From CAZAGT01 sp964484515 (GTDB lineage Bacteria > Desulfobacterota > DSM-4660 > Desulfatiglandales > HGW-15), in assembly GCA_964484515.1 (NCBI GenBank), contig CAZAGT010000053.1, positions 1 to 19,750 of the forward strand: a stretch of DNA of 19,750 bases, read 5' to 3'. The position numbers and the translations under genes are program-made. Shown one piece after another: positions 8,201 to 15,330 of the stretch. The notes beneath the pieces are model-generated. The model ran no database searches. It had not been told where the DNA came from and saw nothing but the letters and a program-made list of their open reading frames with translations. Each line of letters starts with the position of its first letter. The stretch's first letter is position 1.

Positions 8201-9679
8201 GTAGTGGCCGCCTGCTCTCCGCTGACTCATGAACCCCTCTTTCAGGAGACACTCCAGGCCTGTGGACTGAACAAATACCTCTTTGAGATGGCCAACATCA
8301 GAAACCAGGACTCCTGGGTTCATGGCAACACACCCGACGCGGCGACGCATAAGGCTCAAGACCTGATCAGGATGTCCGTGGCCCGGGCCTCTTTACTGAC
8401 TCCCCTGAGGTCAAAGAGGATCGACATCAATCAGCGCGCCGTCGTGATTGGGGGCGGGGTCGCGGGGATGAGTGCTTCGCTCGGTTTGGCCGAACAGGGT
8501 TTCGAGGTGGTACTGATCGAGAAGGAATCGCAGCTTGGCGGACTGGCACGCGAACTGACGGCCACCATAGAAGGAATGAGTATCCCTGATGGTATCGCGG
8601 AGCTACTCGAGCGCGTCAATCGTCACGACAAGATTCAGACCCTGACCGATTCCATGGTCGTCGGGTTTGGCGGTTTCAAGGGCAATTTCACAACAGAGGT
8701 CCTGGTCGGTCCGGCGATGTACGAACGGAAGATTGAACACGGCGCCCTGATCCTGGCGACCGGCGCCCATGAGTATGTACCCGGGGAGTACCTTTATGGC
8801 GAAGATGAAAGGGTGCTGACCCAGATCCAACTGGCCCAGAGGATAGAAGCCAGGGGCGCCGATGACCTCCGGAATGTCGTCATGATCCAGTGTGTGGGCT
8901 CGCGGAACGAAGAATACCCAAACTGCTCCCGGGTCTGTTGTCAAACCGCTATCAAGAATGCCCTCCACATCAAGCAACTCAACCCGGACGCGAACGTCTA
9001 CATCCTCTACCGCGATATTCGCACCTACGGAGAGTTGGAGTATTTTTATCGCGAGGCCCGTCGAGAAGGAGTGCTCTTCTTTCGCTTCGAAAAAGACAAG
9101 CCGCCGCAAGTTGAATCCGACGGTGACGGTCTTACCGTGCGATTTAAGGATCACGTCCTCCAAAGAGACATCAAGGTCACACCCGATCTTCTGGCTCTCA
9201 GTGCGGGGGTACGGGCCGCTGATACGGACGAACTGGCCGGTATCCTCAAAGTGCCTCGAAATCAAGAAGGTTTCTTTATGGAGGCCCACGTCAAACTCCG
9301 GCCGGTGGATATGGCGAGCGAAGGGATTTTTGTCTGCGGCGCGGCTCACAGCCCCAAGCTCATATCGGAGACTGTAGCACAGGCCTTGGCCGCGTCTTCG
9401 CGGGCCGGCACCTTCCTCGCCCAACCGGCCATGACCCTTTCCCCGGTGACGGCCACAGTGGATCAGGAGAGATGCGCCGCCTGCCTGATTTGTGTTCGCT
9501 CCTGCCCGTGGGACATCCCCCGTATCAACGAGGAAGGGGTCAGCGAGATCGATCAAGCCCTCTGCCGCGGTTGCGGTATTTGCGCGGCGGAGTGTCCGGC
9601 GAAAGTCATAGAACTCAATTGGTATCAGGATGATCAGGTCATGAGCAAGATCGACGCCTTGCTGGAAGGAGCCCTGTGA
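5228..9679 (+). CDS. hdrA: Giant selenocysteine HdrA fusion with nested GltD/NfnB-like module
   Basis: One gene of about 1483 residues read through an in-frame TGA (5417-5419, Sec64). Domains in order: first HdrA FAD core (GGGIAG, 17-22) with the Sec in DCAMU..SPKLVEV; half ferredoxin CTACGDCAAVCP (Cys113-123); a nested GltD/NfnB-like module (PCRSACPAG from 163, FAD loop GSGPAG 257-262, NAD(P)H loop GGGN 388-391); a Cys cluster (625-641); the HdrA 4Fe-4S motif (Cys727, 736, 741, 745, 746); a second HdrA N-terminal domain (from about 931), its FAD loop (1075-1080), second C..C...CC motif (Cys1222, 1233, 1237, 1238); and a C-terminal 2[4Fe-4S] ferredoxin (Cys1416-1426, 1446-1456). It is expected to be a cytosolic electron-transfer hub. 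A typical HdrA is about 650 residues. Start ATG 5228 follows AGAGGGG at a long spacing of about 12; a GTG at 5198 is the alternative. The stop overlaps the mvhD start (TGATG). Confidence 0.9.
5417..5419 (+). other. In-frame TGA read as selenocysteine (Sec64 of HdrA)
   Basis: The TGA falls in TNDCAM-TGA-IISPKLVEV. HdrA proteins have a conserved Cys at this position (DC..C.L.PK.VEV), and HdrA is a known selenoprotein in some methanogens. The frame continues without another stop to 9677, with unbroken HdrA homology on both sides. Confidence 0.88.
5435..5452 (+). promoter_or_regulatory. Bacterial SECIS-like stem-loop for hdrA
   Basis: CTGGTCG-AGGT-CGGCCGG forms a 7-bp stem (two G-U pairs) with an AGGU tetraloop. 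The stem begins 16 bases after the TGA and the loop 23 bases after it, within the range known for bacterial SECIS elements. The AGGU loop resembles the start of the AGGUCU loop in E. coli fdhF. Confidence 0.72.
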
Positions 9680-10110
9680 TGGCCGATTTCGAACCGATCA
9701 TTATTGCATTCTGCTGTCAGGCCTGAGGATACACGGCGGCGGACCTGGCAGGTTCGATGCGACTTCAATATCCCGAGAGTATCAGGATCATCAGTGTTCC
9801 ATGTACCGGCAAGGTGGACGTTCTCCATCTGTTGCGAGCATTTGAAAAAGGGGCTGACGGCGCTTACGTCGTCGGATGTCTCGAAGGTGAGTGCCGCTAC
9901 GATAGGGGCAACTTCAGGGCCCGCAAACGGGTCGAACATGTCCAAAAAATCCTGGAGAGTATCGGTGTGGGCGGCGAACGGGTCCAGATGTACAACCTCT
10001 CGTCGAGCGAGGCCCCCCGTTTTGTCGAGTACGCCCAGGAGATGACCGAGAAGATCAAAGAATTGGGACCCAATCCCATCAAGGCAGCAAAGAAGAAACA
10101 GGCGGCATAG
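9679..10110 (+). CDS. mvhD: MvhD-type iron-sulfur electron-transfer subunit, selenoprotein
   Basis: A 143-residue MvhD/FrhD-family protein (methyl-viologen-reducing hydrogenase delta subunit), which carries a [2Fe-2S] cluster and passes electrons between HdrA and a partner enzyme. The cluster motif reads AFCCQA-Sec-GYTAADLAG, with Cys12, Cys13 and Sec16 (TGA at 9724-9726) where most homologues have CC..C. Further conserved cysteines are Cys42 (PCTGKVD), Cys67 and Cys72 (GCLEGECRY). Without readthrough the product would be only 15 residues. The ATG at 9679 overlaps the hdrA stop (TGATG), indicating coupled synthesis with HdrA. The Lys/Ala-rich tail is disordered-looking. With metV 101 bases downstream, the likely destination of the electrons is the MetV/MetF pair rather than a hydrogenase, since no hydrogenase gene is visible here. 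Confidence 0.9.
9724..9726 (+). other. In-frame TGA read as selenocysteine (Sec16 of MvhD)
   Basis: The TGA replaces the third cluster cysteine in the MvhD CC..C motif. Sec at this site is known in VhuD/MvhD of some methanogens. The coding frame and MvhD similarity continue uninterrupted to the TAG at 10108. Confidence 0.88.
9740..9756 (+). promoter_or_regulatory. Bacterial SECIS-like stem-loop for mvhD
   Basis: CGGACCT-GGC-AGGTTCG forms a 7-bp stem (one G-U pair), or 6 bp with a UGGCA loop. It starts 14 bases after the TGA and exposes GG in its loop. Its position and geometry parallel the hairpin after the hdrA TGA. Confidence 0.68.
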
Positions 10111-10211
10111 TACCCGGATAACGTCATCTGTTGGCTGAGAACGCTCAAAGGCGAGTATTCGAAAGAGGGCGAATTTAGGGTGTACGTCTAAAGAAAGAAC
10201 GAGGTCTACCC

Positions 10212-10883
10212 ATGATTGTTGCTGATCGAAAGCCGATCGAGGAGATTATCGAAGAGGTCAAGGATTACCGCAAAATCCTAATAGCCGGGTGCAACGAATG
10301 CGTGACCGTTTGTGAAGCCGGAGGCCGCAAGGAAGTCGGTGTGCTTGCCTCGGCCCTGCGCATGTATTTCATGAATCAGGGGCGGGAGGTCAAGATTGAC
10401 GAGATCACCCTTGAGCGTCAATGTGATCATGAGTACCTCGAAGAGATACGTAACGACATCGACCAGTACGACGCCGTGGTTTCTCTCGCCTGCGGCGTCG
10501 GCGTTCAGTTCATGGCCGAAAAATACCCCAGCAAACCCGTCTTACCTGGGGTGAATACGAGCTTTATGGGGGTGACCGAAGAGAGAGGGGTTTGGACCGA
10601 GCGGTGCCAGGGGTGCGGTCAATGTATTCTGGCGACGACCGGCGGGATTTGCCCGGTCTCGAGATGCGCAAAAAGGATCTTCAATGGCCCCTGCGGCGGG
10701 TCGAGCGGAGGCAAATGCGAAATCAGCAAAGAGGTCGATTGTGCTTGGCAGCTGATCGTCGACCGACTCAAGGAGCTTGGTCGCTTCGAAGAGGAGTACG
10801 AGAAGTTGGCGCCGATCAAGGATTGGTCGACTGAACGGGCGGGAGGTCCCAGAAAAGTGGTGCGGGAGGATGTGCAGCAATGA
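10212..10883 (+). CDS. metV: MetV-type zinc/iron-sulfur partner of methylene-THF reductase
   Basis: A 223-residue protein of the MetV family (methylene-tetrahydrofolate reductase C-terminal domain), which in acetogens binds MetF and relays electrons to its flavin. It is cysteine-rich. An N-terminal group is Cys27, Cys30, Cys34 (AGCNECVTVCEAGG), and a second group lies in the C-terminal half (ERCQGCGQC, GGICPVSRC, GPCGG, GGKCEI, VDCAW), enough for two metal clusters. Start: ATG at 10212 with GAGGT at 10201-10205. The stop overlaps the next metF (ATGA at 10880-10883), the classic metVF arrangement, so these two are translated together. The final 25 or so residues are charged and unlike the core. 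Cluster type and number are not readable from sequence alone. Confidence 0.9.
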   Translation: MIVADRKPIEEIIEEVKDYRKILIAGCNECVTVCEAGGRKEVGVLASALRMYFMNQGREVKIDEITLERQCDHEYLEEIRNDIDQYDAVVSLACGVGVQFMAEKYPSKPVLPGVNTSFMGVTEERGVWTERCQGCGQCILATTGGICPVSRCAKRIFNGPCGGSSGGKCEISKEVDCAWQLIVDRLKELGRFEEEYEKLAPIKDWSTERAGGPRKVVREDVQQ

Positions 10884-11821
10884 GCGAAACGAAGACACCG
10901 AGCAAGCTGGAAAAGATCCTGGCGGCGGGACATTTGGCGGTGACCTCCGAGTGTGGTCCTCCCCGGGGCAGTGATCCGGAGGCCATCAAAAAGAAGGCCG
11001 AGCTGATCAAGGATTACGTCGACGCAATCAATATCACGGACAACCAGACATCGGTTACGCGTATGTCCAGCCTCGCTTCCTGCATCCATTTGAAACTCAT
11101 GGGATTAGAGCCGATCATTCAAATGGTCGTGCGCGATCGCAACCGCATTGCCCTCCAGAGCGATATCTTGGGGGCGGCCTCCTTTGACATCTACAATATT
11201 CTATGCCTCTCAGGGGATCATCAGTCATTTGGCGACAATCCTCAGGGACAGAACGTCTTCGATCTCGACTCTATGCAACTGATCCAGACCGTGAGACTCA
11301 TGCGTGATGAAGGTAAGTTCCTGGGTGGGGACGACATTGCCCGCCCACCGCAGATGTTTGTCGGTGCGGCAGCGAACCCGTTTGCCGATCCCTTTGAGAT
11401 CCGGGTGCCGCGGCTGGCCAAGAAGATCGCAGCCGGCGTTGAATTCATCCAGACACAGTGTATCTACAACCTGGAGAAGTTTGAGCTCTGGATGAAACAG
11501 GCCGGCGATCGTGGCTTACTTGAAAAGGTCCATATCCTCGCAGGGGTAACTCCCTTTAAATCAGCGGGGATGGCGAAGTACATGAAGAATCGGGTGCCGG
11601 GGATGGACGTCCCTGACGACGTCGTGAAGCGGATCAGCGGTGTCCCGAAAGAGAAGCAGGCTGATGAGGGCATTGATATCTGCGTGGAGTCGATCCAACG
11701 CCTAAAAGAACTACCCGGCGTCCGAGGGTTTCATATCATGGCGATCGAATGGGAAGAGAAGGTCCCTGAGATTGTGGAACGCAGTGGACTTCTCCCAAGA
11801 CCAAAGCTTAACGGATCTTAG
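10880..11821 (+). CDS. metF: Methylenetetrahydrofolate reductase, MetF paralogue 2
   Basis: A 313-residue MetF TIM barrel directly coupled to metV by an ATGA overlap, so this is the copy most likely to form the MetFV heterodimer. Family landmarks are SECGPPRGSD with the early Glu (about 24-33), VVRDRNRIALQSDILGAA (about 84-101), the GDNPQG..VFDLDS loop, QTQCIYN (about 194-200) and KSAGMAKYM. It is clearly diverged from the other metF at 4114, particularly in the N-terminal third and the AANPF segment, so the two are old paralogues, not a recent duplication. Expected role: FMN-dependent reduction of methylene-THF in the methyl branch of the Wood-Ljungdahl pathway, or its reversal during acetate oxidation. 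No terminator is seen immediately after it; the inverted-repeat element begins within 30 bases. Confidence 0.94.
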   Translation: MSETKTPSKLEKILAAGHLAVTSECGPPRGSDPEAIKKKAELIKDYVDAINITDNQTSVTRMSSLASCIHLKLMGLEPIIQMVVRDRNRIALQSDILGAASFDIYNILCLSGDHQSFGDNPQGQNVFDLDSMQLIQTVRLMRDEGKFLGGDDIARPPQMFVGAAANPFADPFEIRVPRLAKKIAAGVEFIQTQCIYNLEKFELWMKQAGDRGLLEKVHILAGVTPFKSAGMAKYMKNRVPGMDVPDDVVKRISGVPKEKQADEGIDICVESIQRLKELPGVRGFHIMAIEWEEKVPEIVERSGLLPRPKLNGS

Positions 11822-11846
11822 CGAAGCTGTCGAAAAACCTATTTCT

Positions 11847-12034
11847 CTGAGGCTGATGGAAAATGTCCATATGCAAAAGGCTTCCGAAACCGGGGACCCG
11901 CCCCAAAGGGGTGGGGACTGAGCCGAGCGAAGCGAAGGTAAAGAAATCCCGAGGAATGAGGCATACATAGAAGTACGCCGCAGTGACGCGGGATGAGGGT
12001 AACGCAGCAGATGGACATTTTCCGACAGCCTCAG
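11847..12034. repeat. MITE-like imperfect inverted-repeat element
   Basis: The 24-base end CTGAGGCTGATGGAAAATGTCCAT (written here in two parts: CTGAGGCTGATG, GAAAATGTCCAT; 11847-11870) is the reverse complement of 12011-12034 except for 2 mismatches. The interior holds further stems, CCCGCCCC-AAA-GGGGTGGG and ATCCCG...CGGGAT around the segment at about 11946-11993. A partial extra copy of the end (GCTGTCGAAAAAC, 11826-11838) lies just outside the left arm. There is no coding capacity. This fits a small non-autonomous transposon-derived repeat, though only one copy is in the window. Confidence 0.6.
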
Positions 12035-12129
12035 CAGGCTTGGTTCGCTTTTTGGTGGTTTGGTTCTTTGGTTCTTTCGTGATAGACTGATATTCAATGG
12101 GCGTGAACGTTTTGGGGAGGCATCAAAAG

Positions 12130-12524
12130 GAGGTGACCGCATGTCCAAGAAGTATATCTTAGTGGTGGATGATGATCCTGATCTCGTGGAAACCGTGGCG
12201 ATGATGCTGGAAAGCAAAGGATGCGAAGTCGGTCGGGCCTACGACGGCATCGAAGGTGAAGAATCCATCAGAGAGAGACGTCCGGATCTCGTCATCCTCG
12301 ATATCATGATGCCTCGTAAGGATGGCTACGTCCTGTGCGCCGAACTCAAGGCCGATCAGGAAACCCGCGACATTCCTGTTATCCTTTTGACCGCCGTCGG
12401 GGAAGCGGTCCCGAGCACGACCTATTCTCACGCCGACGGTATGGCTACCGAGGCCGATGAGTATATTCCAAAGCCGATCGACACCGAAAGCCTTTGGGAA
12501 ACGGTCAGCGGTTTCTTTGACTAG
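12130..12524 (+). CDS. Single-domain response regulator (start ATG 12141)
   Basis: The start here includes the ribosome binding site; the protein runs from ATG 12141 to the TAG at 12522-12524, 127 residues. It is a stand-alone CheY-like receiver with the acidic pair DDD at 10-12, phospho-acceptor Asp54 (VILDIMMP), the switch Thr in LLTA and the conserved Lys in PKPID, so all phosphorylation residues are present. No output domain follows; it must act through protein contacts or as a phosphorelay intermediate. AAAGGAGGTGA just before the ATG is a near-perfect ribosome binding site, predicting strong translation. A longer in-frame start at 12060 would prepend sequence unlike a receiver and is rejected. 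Its likely kinase partners are the histidine kinases in this window, most closely the one at 13765. Confidence 0.92.
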
Positions 12525-12655
12525 ATATTTCCGGAGAGACCCATCCGCCGCCCACCCTCCATCCCGTGATGGTTTGCTGTTTGCGATTCGCTAAGCCTCA
12601 TGCGGGTGGTGCTCATTCACTGATCCAAAGTAACACCTCCTTCTCCGTGACGCAC

Positions 12656-13666
12656 ATGACCTCCGCACCTAAACTCGGCGGCTTCAAGGTCCTCAAGGGA
12701 GTGAATCGGATCTCCCTCGCGCTTCCAAAGGTATATCCCCTTTCCGACCTTCTCCGGCCGATTGCCGCCGCGAAAATCAACTTACCCTATTTCACGTGCG
12801 TTCAGGGACAATCTGCCTGGGAGCTCCATTTCGCAGTCGAATCCGCCGACAGGGACAGGACCGTGACCCTGATACAAAATAGCTGCGGGATATCTCCGGA
12901 TGAGGTCGCAAGTGCTATCCTCTCCATTTTTCCACATCGAAGTGACCCCACCATCGCTGCTAAGCTGTTTGCGGTGTTTAAACAGGAAGCACTCTCCCCT
13001 GGCGCCGTCGGCAACTCGCCCTCAGCCATCTCGATGGTACTCGCCGAAGACCTCCTCTCAAAGGCCAGCAGCGCCCTCTTCGACGTCTTTCAATTCAGCG
13101 CGTACCGTACACCTTCAGATTGGAAACTGGCCCAAAAAGGAAAGGAGAAACTTTACAAAGAAGTGGTTGCATCGTACCAGGAGCAAAAACCAAAGACCTA
13201 CGGCCTCGAAATCGCCGACCAACATGACTTCGTCTCTGTTCGACTCGACGGCGGCAACCTGGCGCCCTTCGGACCGATGCTCCATGCGTGCTCGCAACAC
13301 GGCCTCAACCTGTCGTTCCTCTCCTTGGGCCTGCCTTATTCGGAACGGGACAAGACCCTGGCTTTTTGCATCCCTGGCGCGAACGGGATGGCCTGTGACA
13401 CGATCATAAATGAATTGCGTTCCGAGGCTGGCGTCATTGCAAGACACCAGGCGGCTGTATTCACGATGAACGGTCCCCATTTTGGGGACCGGCACGGTAT
13501 TGCGAGTGAACTCCTCAATGCATTCGAAGAACACCACGTCGATCTATTGGGCCTCAGCTGCACGATTGCCTCGGTGACCGGTGTCGTGCCCTCTTCACAG
13601 GTCGATTCCGCGGTGAAGGCGATCACCTCATCTTTTGAGGTACCAGGGGTCGTCAAGAAGAATTGA
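12656..13666 (+). CDS. ACT-domain protein resembling aspartokinase regulatory domains
   Basis: About 336 residues, with no kinase or other catalytic motif. The C-terminal third (from about 200) reads as an aspartokinase-like tandem ACT region: HDFVSVRL..., then NGPHFGDRHGIASELLNAF (about 272-290) followed by a beta strand and VDSAVKAI, the usual small-ligand-binding fold. The N-terminal part (about 8-75) looks like another ACT-like unit, and a helical linker joins them. ACT domains typically bind amino acids or other small ligands, so a sensing or allosteric role is plausible. Start choice is weak: ATG 12656 begins just before the conserved-looking region, but no clear ribosome binding site precedes it. 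An upstream ATG at 12566 would add 30 unconvincing residues. It lies between a lone receiver and a histidine kinase, suggesting it feeds ligand information into that signalling block. Confidence 0.7.
   Translation: MTSAPKLGGFKVLKGVNRISLALPKVYPLSDLLRPIAAAKINLPYFTCVQGQSAWELHFAVESADRDRTVTLIQNSCGISPDEVASAILSIFPHRSDPTIAAKLFAVFKQEALSPGAVGNSPSAISMVLAEDLLSKASSALFDVFQFSAYRTPSDWKLAQKGKEKLYKEVVASYQEQKPKTYGLEIADQHDFVSVRLDGGNLAPFGPMLHACSQHGLNLSFLSLGLPYSERDKTLAFCIPGANGMACDTIINELRSEAGVIARHQAAVFTMNGPHFGDRHGIASELLNAFEEHHVDLLGLSCTIASVTGVVPSSQVDSAVKAITSSFEVPGVVKKN
13471..13491. repeat. Perfect 8-bp inverted repeat inside the ACT gene
   Basis: CGGTCCCC and GGGGACCG flank an ATTTT loop inside the coding sequence of the ACT-domain protein. 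In frame it encodes the NGPHFGDRHG turn, so it may simply reflect codon choice. Confidence 0.4.
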
Positions 13667-13764
13667 TCGCTCAAAAGCCATGAGATTATGGTCGCTAAAA
13701 TATCCTTTTGTCGCCACGACAACCTACCGAGCATCCTATCGTGACCGAGGGAGGAGTCGCTCTC

Positions 13765-15330
13765 ATGCCCGATCATGACATCATAAACATAGCTATTATC
13801 GGTGGTGCCACTCACTGCCGGGAACTCCTCGAAAAGACCACTCTGGAGTATGGTGAACAGGCCGTCCACGCACGCATCGTGGCAGTCGCCGACCCGGATT
13901 TCGGGACACCCGGAATGCAGGTCGCCCGGCAACTTGGACTTATCACGGTGGGCGACTATCATGAGCTCTACGCGCCTGACTACGATATCCACCGGTTCAT
14001 CATTCTCACTCCCGAACAAAACGTCCTCGAAGACATCCTCAGAACCAAACCCTCGCACATCCGGATTCAGTCCTACCGCGTCTTCGAGGTTTTCTGGAAC
14101 GCCATCAGCATTGAGGAGCGAAAGCTCCGCGAACGCAATCGCGAGGTGGAGACCATCTTGAACGGGATCAAGGACTTCATCATTGTCATCGATACCAACA
14201 TGGAAATCCTCGAGGTCAACGATGCCTTTCTTCAAAAGATGGGATATTCCCCTGAGGAGGTGATCGGGAAGAAGTGCCACACAATCTTCCAAAAGGTCGA
14301 TCACCAATGCAAGCATCTCGATTTTCTCTGTCCCCTCGAAAACATCGTTCGCAACAAGCAGCCCGTCCGTCAGGTCCTGACCAGAAGAAAGCAGAGCGGT
14401 GATACACGCTATATCGAGGTCTCCATCTTTCCGATCTGGGAAAAGAACGGTAAGATCTCTAAGTTCATCGAGATCAGTCGGGATATCACCGAACAGAAGA
14501 TGGAGGAAGAAGAGATCACGAGACGCCTTGAGCAGATGGTCGCGGAACGAACGCGACAGTTGAAGGATACCCATGATCAACTGCTTCATAAAGACAAGAT
14601 GACATCGCTCGGCAAACTATCCGCTTCGGTCGTCCATGAGATCAACAATCCGATTGCGGGCAGCCTGAATCTCGTGATGCTTATGAAGCGGATCATCGAT
14701 GAAGGACCGGTCGGCGAAAAGGAGTTGGCGGAATTCAATGAGTATTTGACCCTCATGGAGACCGAGACCCGCCGCGTCAGTCGCATTGTCTCCGATCTCC
14801 TCGCCTTTTCAAGGCAGTCCAAGGTAGAGCCGAAACGTCTCAGCCTCAACGACCTGATCGAGAGGACCCTCATATTGAACGCCAATCTCCTCAAACTCCA
14901 CGCCGTCAAGGTCAAGAAACGGCTGCACCCGAAACTGCCCGAGATCGTGGGTTCTGACGATCAACTCTTGCAGGTCTTTATGAATCTGATCTCTAATGCG
15001 GCCGAGGCCATGGAAGGCATGGACCATGGGGTCCTGAGCATCGAGACCAAGCATTCCCCGAAGCACGGTCGGATCGCGGTCAACTTCAAGGATACCGGCC
15101 CCGGCATACCTAAGGAGAACCGCACCAGACTATTCGAACCGTTCTTTACCACCAAGAAGAAGGGCAAAGGCGTGGGATTGGGGCTCTCGGTGGCATATGG
15201 CATCATTCAGGATCACGGGGGCTCCATCAAGGTCAAGTCCAAGCCCGGCAAGGGGGCCTCGTTCAAGATCGAATTCCCCCTCGCCCGCGCACAGGATCAA
15301 AGGGCGTATGAGGGAGGCATGCATGGATAG
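13765..15330 (+). CDS. Histidine kinase with Rossmann-like N-terminal domain and cysteine PAS
   Basis: A 521-residue soluble sensor kinase. Residues 1-115 form a Rossmann-like alpha/beta unit: IAIIGGATHC at the first strand-loop, a VAVADPDFGT second strand ending in an acidic residue, then DYHEL..., the layout of NAD(P)-binding dehydrogenase domains but without a dehydrogenase. A PAS domain follows (about 125-250) with GKKCH..., QC, LCPL cysteines, then a coiled coil (VAERTRQLKDTHDQL), HisKA with VVHEINNP (His291) and an HATPase domain with NLISN (407-411), DTGPG (443-447) and GKGVGLGL (467-474). The start at ATG 13765 has GGGAGGAG about 8 bases upstream. It overlaps the NtrC-family gene by 8 bases, so the two form a cognate pair. 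It may read NAD(P)(H) or another nucleotide, which is inference. Confidence 0.88.
   Translation: MPDHDIINIAIIGGATHCRELLEKTTLEYGEQAVHARIVAVADPDFGTPGMQVARQLGLITVGDYHELYAPDYDIHRFIILTPEQNVLEDILRTKPSHIRIQSYRVFEVFWNAISIEERKLRERNREVETILNGIKDFIIVIDTNMEILEVNDAFLQKMGYSPEEVIGKKCHTIFQKVDHQCKHLDFLCPLENIVRNKQPVRQVLTRRKQSGDTRYIEVSIFPIWEKNGKISKFIEISRDITEQKMEEEEITRRLEQMVAERTRQLKDTHDQLLHKDKMTSLGKLSASVVHEINNPIAGSLNLVMLMKRIIDEGPVGEKELAEFNEYLTLMETETRRVSRIVSDLLAFSRQSKVEPKRLSLNDLIERTLILNANLLKLHAVKVKKRLHPKLPEIVGSDDQLLQVFMNLISNAAEAMEGMDHGVLSIETKHSPKHGRIAVNFKDTGPGIPKENRTRLFEPFFTTKKKGKGVGLGLSVAYGIIQDHGGSIKVKSKPGKGASFKIEFPLARAQDQRAYEGGMHG

Noticed and set aside
8603..9556. 317-codon open frame on the - strand
   Set aside because: Entirely opposite the HdrA gene, which has strong motifs; the antisense product has no recognisable domain.
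9757..10110. A truncated MvhD starting at the internal ATG 9757
   Set aside because: It would lose the CC..U cluster motif; ATG 9679 overlaps the hdrA stop and yields the complete family protein through the TGA.
13336..14589. 417-codon open frame on the - strand
   Set aside because: It lies opposite the ACT and kinase genes, has no family resemblance, and is a typical shadow of GC-rich codon use.
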